From positions 248,001-312,000 of the forward strand of contig CANNBV010000001.1 of assembly GCA_947502975.1 (NCBI GenBank): a stretch of 64,000 nt of DNA, read 5' to 3'. Each line of letters begins with the position of its first letter. Position 1 is the stretch's first letter. The notes under the pieces were generated by a model. It searched no databases. It had not been told where the DNA came from and worked only from the letters and a program-made list of their open reading frames with translations. This document shows, one piece after another, positions 38,101 to 47,600 of the stretch. The stretch is from an uncultured Flavobacteriaceae bacterium (GTDB lineage Bacteria > Bacteroidota > Bacteroidia > Flavobacteriales > Flavobacteriaceae). A program made the translations under genes and the position numbers.

Positions 38101-38200
38101 CCGTAACCGTTCCGGAGACTGACGATGTTTGCGCATTAACACTAAGTCCTGTTAGGAAGAAGAGTAAGCCAAAAATTAGTCTTAAAATGTTTTTTTTCAT
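35186..38200 (-). CDS. susC: SusC/RagA family TonB-linked outer-membrane transporter
   Basis: The 1,004-residue protein has a signal peptide (1-23), a carboxypeptidase-D-like domain (24-97), a plug (about 104-227, with DEVVIVGYGTSNKRELTGSV, FIRGVNS, DPLYIVDG and VLKDAAAAAIYGSRAANG) and a long beta barrel. It imports ligands handed over by SusD, using TonB energy. It is the normal reference for the plug-less barrel at 4025-6862. The regulator gene lies just upstream on the same strand, and a clear TAnnTTTG promoter sits between them with repeated 12-mers downstream of it. Confidence 0.95.
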   Translation of the reverse strand: MKKNILRLIFGLLFFLTGLSVNAQTSSVSGTVTDGQFPLPGVNIIVKNTSNGTTTDFDGNYTLENLSASDVIVFSYVGYKTQEITVGDQSTINVVLVEDAAALDEVVIVGYGTSNKRELTGSVGTIKGDAINTTVAGNPTATLQGRLTGIQVENPGGRPGGTGNVFIRGVNSLSNADPLYIVDGLFVDNMNYVNPNDIENISVLKDAAAAAIYGSRAANGVVLIKTKHGRKNRDLEVTFNTRIGFDTPSKKLDFIDGQQYTNYLNQRFANDGSSTSVSFNGVSTDWQEENLQSGIVEDYGLTLSGGGEKSSYFASVNYFNQDGILVGSGFKRLNARFNSTHEFGKFKLTQSLGIAEGKLQDNNWYGFDGTTAPTVALRNANNEGGFEGPSTDVQGPGGVNQYALATLEDNLETTRTIFGSLKLDYNITEDLTAAINLGVDYTTQKRFQFTPTYFMSNVDAVRNVNTLNDLTEFNQEDVNLLFEPTLSYKKTFNEVHKVSAVLGYTRFIENQNSSGIYGQGTPANSIRVVGALPSSAQNILLGEDNQAGLISYFTRVNYNYNDKYIFSGTVRRDASSRFAKDNQVGYFPSVSGAWNISNEDFWKSETINFFKLRMSYGELGSYPDVFYPTQAVFLANQSNTSFGGVSANGLAQTTLADEDLVWETTKTFDIGVDMSFLNSAITFSADYYTKDVEDALVPINIPSTAGVSLPVTRNAGTLINNGFEFDVSYRKSEGDFTYTIGTNFSFNLKNEAKDIPATILGPGVDEDLRVVNRTQANSPVGAFYGYVVEDKVDPATGDFIRVDTDGVNGITADDQTIIGNPTPDFTYGLTFSGNYKAFDFNVVFNGVSGNEIYNLSRYYNILWQDGGKLTDVLNSWTPTNTDTNIPRATVDDPAGNKAPSSFFVENGSYFRLRNFEVGYNFPEDFFGVDWVKKTRLSLNIQNAFVITNYSGYDPDIASTNSGRANLNSGVPGVRSDVNPLLGRGIDQRAYPNARTFMLGLQVTF

Positions 38201-38230
38201 ATGTCAATATTTAAGTTAGTTGAGGTGTGA

Positions 38231-38278
38231 TACAGTATGCTATTTTATGAAATTAAAAAACTATGCTACAGTATGCTA
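38231..38278. promoter_or_regulatory. Candidate operator repeats in the susC leader
   Basis: TACAGTATGCTA occurs at 38231-38242 and again at 38267-38278, 36 bases apart. The second copy sits in a longer direct repeat (ATGCTACAGTATGCTACT). Both lie between the susC -7 element and the start codon, where a bound repressor would block transcription. The GntR-type regulator encoded next door is the obvious candidate to bind them. Confidence 0.5.
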
Positions 38279-38283
38279 CTTTG

Positions 38284-38291
38284 CAAATATA
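38284..38291 (-). promoter_or_regulatory. susC promoter -7 element (TATATTTG)
   Basis: On the minus strand TATATTTG is a perfect TAnnTTTG match 84 bases before the susC start. The region upstream is A/T rich, and TTT runs near the expected -33 position make a plausible partner. Confidence 0.6.
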
Positions 38292-38376
38292 TGAAAAAAA
38301 ATTAAACAGAAATGAATATTGTAAAAATTATTCAATTTTATTGAAGTATTCATAATAAATGAGAGAGAATACTAGG

Positions 38377-39393
38377 CTATAGAGAATTTCTTTGAATAAG
38401 CTCGGAAGGAATAATGTTATGTATTATATCTTTATGCTTAATAAATTTCGCAGATGCTTGAGCCATTTTCTTAAAGTCCACAGAAATTGTTGTTATACCA
38501 CCAAATATTATTTCTTTTATAGCATTATCGTTATGAGCAAGAACGCCAAAATCTTTTCCAATCAGTAGATTTTTTTGTGTACTATCACTAAGCAATTTCC
38601 ATAAATTACTATCACCAATAAAGAAATATAAGGTGTCCTTCTCAATACTATTTTTGATATAATGGTTTTCTACAAACCCATTAATATTAAAATCTTTTAT
38701 AATTCTATTAAATGCATGTAATATCCCTATTGGATAATCAGAGTCTTCTTTGAAGAATAGAATAAACTTATCATATTTTCTAATTCTAGGTAATAACCCA
38801 ACTAGTTGTTCATAGGTTGAGTTCTCAAATTCTTGAGCTATATAAGAATATTCATTAGGTAGTGAAATATATCTATCAATTACAAGTAATTTTTCGGGTG
38901 GAATATTTTTCAGTAATTGTTTTACCTCGGGGTGCACTATTGGAGCGATAACATACATACCATATCTTCCAGATATTCTTGTTAGGATATCTTTAAACAC
39001 GTCTAAGTTATTATGGTGAAAAAACACATTAATAACATAATTACTCCCCATTTCTTCTCTAAAAGTATTATAAAAATCTTGTTGAAATTCATGAAAAGCA
39101 TACAAAACCAAAGCTACTCTTAGTTTAACACCTGTTTTTACATCTGCAATATAGTAACCTTTAAAGTTTTTAGATTCTACTATACCTCGCCCTTTAAGTT
39201 CTTCATAAGCTTTTACAATGGTTTTTCTAGCATAACCCACTTCAGCTACCATTTTATTTATGGATGGTAACTTATCTCCCTTTTTTAGCTCTTTAGACTC
39301 TATTGCACTAGTAATTGCATGAATCAACTTTTCATGCTTATTTAGGTGTCTGGCATTTTGAAGCTTATTTATATTGTCGAAAATTATATTCAT
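38377..39393 (-). CDS. GntR family regulator with sugar-binding-protein-like effector domain
   Basis: The 338-residue protein has an N-terminal GntR winged helix (KLIHAITSAIESKELKKGDK near 23, LPSINKMVAEVGYARKTIVK, LKGRGIVESKNFKGYYI). A LacI/periplasmic-binding-like effector domain follows from about 92 (LRVALVLYAFHEFQQDFYNT; IGKDFGVLAHNDNAIKEIIF). Such GntR-LacI hybrids control sugar loci in Bacteroidota. It lies directly upstream of susC on the same strand, so it is probably the local regulator and responds to a sugar or glycoside made by the pathway. It may be co-transcribed with the hydrolase gene 26 bases upstream. Confidence 0.88.
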   Translation of the reverse strand: MNIIFDNINKLQNARHLNKHEKLIHAITSAIESKELKKGDKLPSINKMVAEVGYARKTIVKAYEELKGRGIVESKNFKGYYIADVKTGVKLRVALVLYAFHEFQQDFYNTFREEMGSNYVINVFFHHNNLDVFKDILTRISGRYGMYVIAPIVHPEVKQLLKNIPPEKLLVIDRYISLPNEYSYIAQEFENSTYEQLVGLLPRIRKYDKFILFFKEDSDYPIGILHAFNRIIKDFNINGFVENHYIKNSIEKDTLYFFIGDSNLWKLLSDSTQKNLLIGKDFGVLAHNDNAIKEIIFGGITTISVDFKKMAQASAKFIKHKDIIHNIIPSELIQRNSL

Positions 39394-39419
39394 ATAAAGG
39401 GGAGAGCGAGAATAAGCAA

Positions 39420-40262
39420 TTAATTATTCAAAAATATAACTATTTTTTCGAAGACTTCAATCATGACAGAAGACAATTTGTCCTTTTCCCAAGGATGTCT
39501 CGTGTTAAATACATGATCTGCACCTTCTATTATTACCAGATGACTTTGTGGATTCCATTCATGAAGCTGATAGGCTTCATCAATTAATATACTTGTATCG
39601 TTATCACCATGAACAATAAGATATGGTATTTTTAAATTTGAAACCGCACGTTTTATAGTTAGCCTGCCTTCATTTTTAATAAAATCTTCATAAAATTGAT
39701 AGTAGTGGGGCATGTGTTGTTTGGTTCTGCCATTTATAACATATTTAACTCCATCTTTTTTCCATTGTTCTAAATCTCCTGTTGTTGATGATCGTTTACC
39801 ATAATCACAAACACCTGCTAAACTTATTACTTTTGTAATACGTTTATCTTCTTCTGCTTTTATAGTTACAATACCACCGCCACGGCTATGACCGATTAAG
39901 GTGATATTATTGGTGTCAGCTTCTTTTGGATAACTATCATTTTCAGAAATCCAATCGATAATAGATGCTAAATCATCTAGTTCCTTGGTGTAATTATTAT
40001 TCCCAAAAGCTTCCAAATCAGGAAAGTCAATAGGCTGCTCAATCGTTCCGCCATTATGCGAAAAATTAAACTTAATAAAGAAAAACCCATTATCTGCGAA
40101 AGCTTTTGCCATTAAATCCCATGCTCCCCAATCTTTAAAACCTTTGTATCCATGGCAGAAAATAACGACAGGTTTCGCTTTAGTATTTTTATTATAAAAA
40201 ACGTCCATTAAAATGGGTTTGTTATGAATGCCTTCAATACTATTGTTTTTTAAAATAGTCAT
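39420..40262 (-). CDS. Alpha/beta hydrolase (dienelactone hydrolase-like serine hydrolase)
   Basis: The 280-residue protein has the oxyanion segment VIFCHGYKGFKDWGAWDLMA near 33, the nucleophile elbow GHSRGGG near 125 with catalytic serine, an aspartate in VHGDNDTSI near 220, and a histidine in EGADHVFNTRHPW near 250. This is a complete serine hydrolase triad. No signal peptide is present, so it acts in the cytoplasm. The substrate is unknown. It begins two bases after the AddB-like stop, which suggests co-transcription with addB. Confidence 0.85.
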   Translation of the reverse strand: MTILKNNSIEGIHNKPILMDVFYNKNTKAKPVVIFCHGYKGFKDWGAWDLMAKAFADNGFFFIKFNFSHNGGTIEQPIDFPDLEAFGNNNYTKELDDLASIIDWISENDSYPKEADTNNITLIGHSRGGGIVTIKAEEDKRITKVISLAGVCDYGKRSSTTGDLEQWKKDGVKYVINGRTKQHMPHYYQFYEDFIKNEGRLTIKRAVSNLKIPYLIVHGDNDTSILIDEAYQLHEWNPQSHLVIIEGADHVFNTRHPWEKDKLSSVMIEVFEKIVIFLNN

Positions 40263-40264
40263 AG

Positions 40265-43021
40265 TTAGATTTCTTTTTCTGTAAAATCAATTTTTGGATC
40301 ACAGATCTCTAAAATAAGCGTTTTTAGTTCAGTTTCAAATGCTGCGAGTGTATCCTTAGTAATTAATGTATCCTTAGTTCTACTTCTTGAATTTTCTTTT
40401 TTAGCAAATTTTAAAAATCCAGAGTTTAAGTTTTTAAACGAAATAATTCCAGCCTCGACAGGCAGATGAATTGTATTGGATTTATGCATCATATAAGCAT
40501 ATGTTAATACTTGAAAACTTTTGCTGTATTTTTTATAATCTGATGTAATATTTTCCCAATCGATAACTTCAACCTGGCTTTGTTGAACACTTCCTGTTTT
40601 GTAATCTATAATTCTTGTCATACCATTGTATTCATCAATTCGATCTACTTTTCCTGTTATTCTAACAGGAAAATTTAGCTCTGGAATTGTGATTTCTATG
40701 TCGTTATTTGCTTCAACTTGAAGAATTTTAATCTGATTTCCATTTTTAATATCGGCAATTTCAGCATTTAGAAAGTTTAAGACATAGCGTTTGGCAATTT
40801 CAAATACAATAAGATTTTTTCCTTTTGAAATATCACCTTCTTTATATTCGTTTTTAAAATGAAAACTTACACAAGCTTCAATTTTAGATTTCAATTCCTT
40901 TATAATGTCTACCGTTAAAACCTGATTAATGAGAGGGCTATAAAAATCTTCAAGAGTATTGTGTACAACAGTTCCTAATGTATTGGCAGCAACAGTTTCT
41001 TCAACATCTTCGTATTCTCGTATTTTTAAAATCTTTTGATAGTAAAAATCGATTGGGTTTCTCATGTAATTGGTTAATGAGGATGGAGAGAACCCTTTTT
41101 TCGCGACTAAAAAAATGTCTTTTAATAACGCATCTGTTTTTGTAATAACTTTTAATTTCTGATCAATTATGGGGACTTTTGGCACTACTATTTGATGATT
41201 TATATTGTGAATGCCTTCTAACTCTAATTGTGTGATAAATCTACTTTTTTCACCCCCAGTAAGTACATCAGCTTCTGTATTATATAGTATGAATACATGT
41301 TTTGCGCGCTGTATCAATCTATAAAAATGATAGGTGTAAACAGCATCTTTTTCTTTAAAGGTGGGTAAATTGTTTTCTAATTTCACATCAAATGGAATAA
41401 AAGAATTATTACTTTTCCCTGCCGGTAATATCCCTTCGTTTACTGACGATATAATAACAGTATCAAAATCTAAAACGCGAGATTCTAACATTCCCATAAC
41501 TTGTAAACCTTCTAATGGTTCACCTAAAAAGTCTAAAGTTTCTGAACTTAATAATTCTTTATAAACGCTATGAAGTGCTGCAATATTTTTAATGTGATTG
41601 TACTCTGAATTTAGCTTTAAAATTTCAATAAATAATTTATGAAATCGATATAAATACTCCAGTGATAACCTGTTTGACGATTTATCTTTATCTAAGTATG
41701 CTTTAATTGTGAATATTAAATCAGTGCAATTTTTGATGGCTGTTTCAATTGACGTATGCCATCCATAAAACAATAAATTTATAATTGTTTTGTACTTAGG
41801 AGCTATTTGTTTTAACTGCTCTATTTTAAGATACGTTAAGTTATTACTACTTATGTGTTTTATAAGCTTATTTGCGGTATCCATAGCATCATTAAAGAAT
41901 AGTGGTCTTACAAATGGATGAGATAAAATTGTGGTGATATCTTTATGATAATAGTTTTTCGTATTGGTTTTATGGATGCGAAATAAATGCTCAAAAAGTG
42001 ATGCTAAAGGAATTGATTTTAAAGGAAAGCCCATTGTAATGTTTAAGGCTTCAATGCTTGTTGGTAGAGAATTTAAAACAGGTACAAGTAAATTTTCGTC
42101 ACCTAATACAACAGCTGTATGTTCTAAACCATTATTCTTTTGATTCAGATTTTCAAGCAGTTCTCCAATATATTTGGCTTGACCTACATTTTTAGGTATT
42201 CCAAAAACTGATATGTTTTTTTCTTTTGAATAGTGCTCTTTTATCCAATTAAGCGGATGTGTTTTAAAATAGGTCCAATTTGCTTTATGTTCTCTAATAA
42301 AATGACCAGCGTCGTGCTTAGGATTATCTATAAAAACAGTATCAATGTCCCAATAAATTTTCGCAAGATCATTTTGAAGTAACTCCTGAATAATTGTTTC
42401 TTCTGCTGTATTTAATGCATTAAAACCTAAAAAAACAAATTTCTTATTACTGGAATTTTGAATATAGGATTCAATATTTTCAACTGCTTCTCTGTAAATT
42501 AATCCTTGATATCCCGTTTTTTTATTTATTAATGCGGTTGTAAAATGCTCATAGTAAACAGAAAGTTTATTCCAAAATGACAGGTAGTTTTTAATGAACT
42601 CGGTTTGATTCTTTTCAGAAGACCAATGATTGATTTCTTGAATAGCACCCAAATACTCAAATATTTGATACTGGGGAATAAGATAGCGATCAATCTCATT
42701 GAAATCTTGTAATAATATTTGTCCCCATTTAGAAAATGATTCAAATGAATCTTGTTGAGATGGCTCAGTTAATTTTTGATATATGGTATAAAATTCAAAA
42801 AGTAAATCGGTATTATTTACACTTTTAAGATGAGACAATTCTTCTACAAACTCTTCTATACTTAAAATTTTAGGAGCGAAAATTGTTTTTTCACTTATTT
42901 TAGATAGTTGGTGTTTTAAAAACAAACCAGCTCTTTTACTAGGTAGTATGAAAGTTAATTCAGAAAGATTGTAACTATCCTTTTGTAAATCCTGTAAAAC
43001 ATCAAAAATAAAGTTGGACAT
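40265..43021 (-). CDS. addB: AddB-like PD-(D/E)XK exonuclease of the AddAB recombination complex
   Basis: The 918-residue protein has a degenerate helicase-like front (LPSKRAGLFLKHQLSKISEK near 24, without a functional Walker A). It has a C-terminal PD-(D/E)XK nuclease with GKVDRIDEYNGMTRIIDYKT near 795-815, where Asp and Lys are the catalytic residues. The body also contains ILSHPF and VMGMLESRVLDFDTVIISSV motifs. The four-cysteine iron-sulfur cluster of Firmicutes AddB is not seen. The AddA-like helicase is encoded about 1.6 kb upstream on the same strand, with ompA between them. Together they would process double-strand breaks for RecA. Confidence 0.85.
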   Translation of the reverse strand: MSNFIFDVLQDLQKDSYNLSELTFILPSKRAGLFLKHQLSKISEKTIFAPKILSIEEFVEELSHLKSVNNTDLLFEFYTIYQKLTEPSQQDSFESFSKWGQILLQDFNEIDRYLIPQYQIFEYLGAIQEINHWSSEKNQTEFIKNYLSFWNKLSVYYEHFTTALINKKTGYQGLIYREAVENIESYIQNSSNKKFVFLGFNALNTAEETIIQELLQNDLAKIYWDIDTVFIDNPKHDAGHFIREHKANWTYFKTHPLNWIKEHYSKEKNISVFGIPKNVGQAKYIGELLENLNQKNNGLEHTAVVLGDENLLVPVLNSLPTSIEALNITMGFPLKSIPLASLFEHLFRIHKTNTKNYYHKDITTILSHPFVRPLFFNDAMDTANKLIKHISSNNLTYLKIEQLKQIAPKYKTIINLLFYGWHTSIETAIKNCTDLIFTIKAYLDKDKSSNRLSLEYLYRFHKLFIEILKLNSEYNHIKNIAALHSVYKELLSSETLDFLGEPLEGLQVMGMLESRVLDFDTVIISSVNEGILPAGKSNNSFIPFDVKLENNLPTFKEKDAVYTYHFYRLIQRAKHVFILYNTEADVLTGGEKSRFITQLELEGIHNINHQIVVPKVPIIDQKLKVITKTDALLKDIFLVAKKGFSPSSLTNYMRNPIDFYYQKILKIREYEDVEETVAANTLGTVVHNTLEDFYSPLINQVLTVDIIKELKSKIEACVSFHFKNEYKEGDISKGKNLIVFEIAKRYVLNFLNAEIADIKNGNQIKILQVEANNDIEITIPELNFPVRITGKVDRIDEYNGMTRIIDYKTGSVQQSQVEVIDWENITSDYKKYSKSFQVLTYAYMMHKSNTIHLPVEAGIISFKNLNSGFLKFAKKENSRSRTKDTLITKDTLAAFETELKTLILEICDPKIDFTEKEI

Positions 43022-43034
43022 GTGTATAAAAATA

Positions 43035-43065
43035 AAAAACGCTTCGGGATATCCGAAGCGTTTTT
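43035..43065. terminator. Terminator after ompA
   Basis: AAAAACGCTTCGG pairs with CCGAAGCGTTTTT over a five-base loop (GATAT). It lies between the stop of the OmpA gene and the start of addB on the same strand. It is strong and bidirectional. Confidence 0.85.
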
Positions 43066-43094
43066 AAACTTATTATGTTAGGAGTTAACTTGTC

Positions 43095-44489
43095 TTATTT
43101 TGCTAAGTTAATTTCTACACGTCTGTTGTTAGCTCTACCTTTTCTAGTTTTATTAGTATCGATAGGCTTAGACTCTCCATATCCAAGAGCAGATAATCTA
43201 AATGCATCAATACCATGGCTAGTTAAGTATTCTTTTACAGAATTAGCTCTAGAATCAGATAATCTTTGGTTTAGTTTTTCACTACCAACGCTGTCAGTAT
43301 GTCCTTCAACAGTAAACTTAGCAGTAGGATACTCTTTAAGGATCGCAATAATGTCACCTAATACAGCTTCAGATTGAGATTTAATAGATGCCTTACCAGT
43401 ATCAAATAAGATAGTTTTAGCATACTCATTTAAAGTTGCTTGAATTGCTTCAGTAACTTCAGGACATCCATTGTTAGCAACAGTTCCTTTAACATCTACA
43501 CACTTATCGTCTTTGTCTAATACACCATCTCCGTCAGTATCAGGCCATGGGCATCCTTTGTTGGCAGCAGGACCAGCTTGCTCTGGACATTTGTCATCAG
43601 CATCAGTAACACCGTCACCATCAGCATCAGGACAACCAGCTAAGGCTTTTAAACCAGCAACAGTAGGACAGTTGTCATCTTTGTCAACAACACCGTCACC
43701 ATCACCATCAGGACAACCGTTAAATTCAGCTGCACCAGCTTCGTTTGGACAATCGTCTTTGCTATCTTCAATACCATCACCGTCAGTATCAGGACATCCG
43801 TTGAAAGCTTCTAAACCAGCAACATCTGGACAAGCATCATCTTTGTCATAAATACCATCACCATCAGTATCTGTTCCACCAAATCTAATAGAAAGACCAG
43901 CAGAGTGTTGGAAATGTGTATCTAAATAATCTTCAAATGCATGTTTGTATGATGTTTGGATAGTTAAACCGATGTTCTCGTTAAACCAAAGGTTAAAACC
44001 TAATGTACCGTTTAAAGTACCAGCTCCAACTTCATCAATCCATGTGTAACCACCACCGATTCCAACAAATGGATCAAAAGTTTTCCATTCTAAAACTTCA
44101 CCAATACCATACTTAATAGTACCATCGATACCGTAGTATGATAAATCATCAACGCTACGAGTTACTTCTGGAAGAGAACCTGGAACATCTCCCCACTTAT
44201 CAATTTTGTTTAAAGATCCCGTTACTCCAAAAGAGAAACCATCTCCTATATACTTAGAAACAGAAATAGTAGATAGGGAAGGTAAGATGTTGTAGTGATC
44301 TTCTACATTAGCAAATTCATCAAAGATAGTTTCACTAAAAGCGCCACCATCTCCATTAGGATAAGCATCTACTGCGTTTACCCCAATGGTAATTTGCCAA
44401 GGGTTGTTTTTGTCTTGCGCATCAACGTTGCTATAACCTAGTACAAGCAACATAGCGAACAATAATCGGCTAAGATTTTTCATATTCAA
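43095..44489 (-). CDS. OmpA family outer-membrane protein with thrombospondin type 3 repeats
   Basis: The 464-residue protein has a signal peptide (1-24, ending NVDAQ), an eight-strand barrel (25-205) and a run of five to six calcium-binding type 3 repeats of the [19 protein letters not shown] kind (about 208-335). It ends in an OmpA domain that grips peptidoglycan ([20 protein letters not shown] and the final [11 protein letters not shown]). It is a major structural porin type of flavobacteria. It has its own promoter and a strong terminator, which implies high single-gene expression. Confidence 0.95.
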   Translation of the reverse strand: MNMKNLSRLLFAMLLVLGYSNVDAQDKNNPWQITIGVNAVDAYPNGDGGAFSETIFDEFANVEDHYNILPSLSTISVSKYIGDGFSFGVTGSLNKIDKWGDVPGSLPEVTRSVDDLSYYGIDGTIKYGIGEVLEWKTFDPFVGIGGGYTWIDEVGAGTLNGTLGFNLWFNENIGLTIQTSYKHAFEDYLDTHFQHSAGLSIRFGGTDTDGDGIYDKDDACPDVAGLEAFNGCPDTDGDGIEDSKDDCPNEAGAAEFNGCPDGDGDGVVDKDDNCPTVAGLKALAGCPDADGDGVTDADDKCPEQAGPAANKGCPWPDTDGDGVLDKDDKCVDVKGTVANNGCPEVTEAIQATLNEYAKTILFDTGKASIKSQSEAVLGDIIAILKEYPTAKFTVEGHTDSVGSEKLNQRLSDSRANSVKEYLTSHGIDAFRLSALGYGESKPIDTNKTRKGRANNRRVEINLAK

Positions 44490-44551
44490 AAGTTTAATTT
44501 TTAAGTGTTAATTGTGAACAAAAGTAAGTTGTTAAATGTTATTAACAAAGA

Positions 44552-44559
44552 CAAATATA
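44552..44559 (-). promoter_or_regulatory. ompA promoter -7 element (TATATTTG)
   Basis: On the minus strand TATATTTG matches TAnnTTTG perfectly, 63 bases before the ompA start. It lies between addA and ompA. Confidence 0.6.
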
Positions 44560-44664
44560 TAAAAAAATTGAAGATTACCTTTATTCATGCGTATTTCAGA
44601 ATGATTTTAGATAATATTTCATGAGAATAACCATGCTATATGGATAATTATTCTTGAATTAGTT

Positions 44665-47600
44665 CTAAAAAGTTTTTATAATAACATCGTCATTAATGTA
44701 TATCAGAATTTTATTAGAAACTAGATACCCCATAGCTTCAATGTTTGATTTATAGTCGTTTAGTTGGTTTTGATGGCTTTGCCGTTGTTCACCAGTTTTG
44801 TAATCTATAATAACTATTGTGTTTCTATCTTCATCTAAGACTAACCTGTCTGGTCTTAAAATTCTACTGGTATTGGTAATAATATCTCGTTCATTATATA
44901 TCGCATATTTTGAATCGTAATACTCCTTTAGTTCAGGATGGTTGACTATTTTTAAAATTGTGGTTTTTATGTTTTCCTTTTGTGCTTTGGTAATTTCAGA
45001 AAGCTGATAAGCTTCATTTAAGACCATATCTACATCGTCCTTGGTCTTGATTTTAGCCATGATATCGTGAATCAAATTCCCTTTTTCTATGGCTTCTTGC
45101 TGATGCGTATCCCAAAGCGTTCCAGATTTTGTTACAATTCTAACATTGAGCTCTTCTTTAGCACTCGATATAAAAGGTCCTTGCTCTAATACCAATGTGT
45201 TTTTTGGGGTATGAGAAGATACTTTTTGTGGGTTTCCAAAACTGTATACATTATCAATAGTATTCCACTTGTTTAATTGTTTCAAATAGCTGATTAAAAG
45301 TCCAGAATATTTTTTTTTCGCAGCATCTTCTTTTAAATTCTCATCATTTTTAGAAATAATGTAAAGTTGCTGTTTGGCCCTAGTTAAGGCAACGTATAAT
45401 AAATTTATGTTGTCTAGCTCTTGTTGTGATTTATGATTATTGAATAATTCTAAACCTTGAGGGCCAAAATGTTCGAAGTCGGAATTAAAGTTTAAGAGCG
45501 TATGCGTAAAACCAGAGTACAACGTCTTATCTATTTGAAACCATTCTTTGGGTTCCATTTCTTTATATAGGTCTAAATCTGCATAAGGAAAGACTACAAC
45601 ATTAAATTCCAATCCTTTTGATTTATGAATAGTCATAATTTGTACTGCATTTTTACCCTCTGGCGATACAATACTTAAGGTATCTTTTTTCTTTTCAAAA
45701 TACTCTAAAAATGCCGTAATGTTCGAGCCTTTTTTTTGGTAAAAATCTAAGACAATATCAAAAAAGCCTTGTAAATATGCATTTGCACTTTTAGTTAAGT
45801 CGAAACTCCTAGCTAAGGTTTCTACTAAATCATATATTGGTAATTGTATTAAAATAGCATTGTTTACAAAAATCTTATAATGTTCTAAAGCGTTGAATAA
45901 TTGCGTAAGAGAAAGATTAATATGTTTTAAAAAAAAATGATGCTTATCTTCAATGTCTAATGCATTACACAAAAAGTATAACATTTCAATTTTTACTTCA
46001 TTATTTTCAGGCTGTGTTAATAGTTTTAAAACATTGTTTATGAATGCTACTTCTGGAGCATTAGCTATTAATAAAGTTTCTGAAGACAATATTGGGATAT
46101 TGTGTTCACTTAAATAATTTGCAATAGCTACGCCTTCCTTCTTCTTTCTAACTAATACGGTTATATCTGCATAGTCAAACCCATTTTTTGTGCAATTATT
46201 TATGGTTTGTAATACCGATGATGTAAAGGCTTCATCTCTATTGTCCTCCTTTTCAATATTCAAAAAAGATAATTCTACATAGCCGTTTTCTTGATGATTT
46301 ATATTTTGATGTGCGTTTTCATAAAGTGTGGCATAATCCTCATTTTGAAAAGCCGTACTTGCTATGTAGTTAAATAGTCCGTTATTAAATTCAATAATTT
46401 CTTTAAAACTTCTATAGTTGGTATCTAGATTATATACCTTTTGATGTGTATAAGAAGGATGTTCTTTTAAATTGAATAAATTAATAAATTGTTCTGCTTT
46501 TCCACCCCGCCAACGATAAATGGCTTGTTTTGCATCTCCAACTAACATGGCGCTTCCATTCTCAGCAGATAATGCATTATTAACAAGAGGAATTAAATTT
46601 TCCCATTGTTTAATGGAAGTATCCTGAAACTCATCAATAAAGTAATGCTTGAATTTTTCACCAATGCGCTCATAAATAAATGGCGTAGGTTGATCTTTGA
46701 TTTCTTCACTTATAATATTATTAAATTCTGAGATCAATATTTTGTTTTGATCTTCCTTTAAAAATGAAAGCTCTTTATTTATAGCATTTAAAACAGACAA
46801 AGGTGTACTATTTTTATAAAACGCTTTTAAAAATTTAAAATGAAAAACAGCAGCTTTTATGGTCTCATAGTAAGCTTCGATTTCTGGAAGAATATTGTCT
46901 ATAGTACCTGCTAAAATAGGATCTAAGGTTTTGGTGTAAATGTTTTTTCTTTCAGAAATATATGCCTCAAGTTTATTGTCGTATAAACGATAAAAGTCAA
47001 GGTTGGCTGCTTTTTTAAAATGATTTGGCAATGTGCCTCTAGAAAAATTTGAATGTTCTATACCCGAGTCTGCGATAAGGTCTAAAACAGCGTTAGCATT
47101 ATTTTTAATTGATGTTTCTGTCTCTCCAATTTTCGATTTCAGTAGGGTTTTTAAGGTTTTAAAATCCTCAAAAGATTTCTCTTTTAGCGTATTTATATAA
47201 GGAATGTCATTCTCGTTTACTAGAAGTTTTGCTATTTTGTTAAAGTCTAAAGACACATCCCAACTCTTGTCATCATCAGCCTTTTCAATAGCAAAATCAA
47301 TTAATATTTCCGTTAATTGCTTATCAGTTCCTGCTTTATGTATTAAGCTGTCTACCGCTTCATTTAAAAGTGCCTCTTGGTCTAATTCAACTTCAAAATT
47401 TAAAGGTAATTTTAAATCATATGCAAATGTTCTAATGATTCTATGGGTAAAACCATCAATAGTTGAAATATCAAAAGCCGCGTAATTGTGAAGAATTGTG
47501 TTTAAAACCGATTTTGATTTATAGTGAAGTGCCTCAGGCGATAGGTTCAGCTCCTTGCAAAGTGATGTAAACATCTCATTTTCAGAATTCTTTATAACAG

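Noticed and set aside
43471-43851. 126-residue Ser/Pro-rich frame antisense to ompA, and a CRISPR-like periodic pattern
   Set aside because: Both come from the calcium-binding type 3 repeats (DTDGDG units) of the OmpA protein; spacer lengths are not uniform and the repeats are coding.
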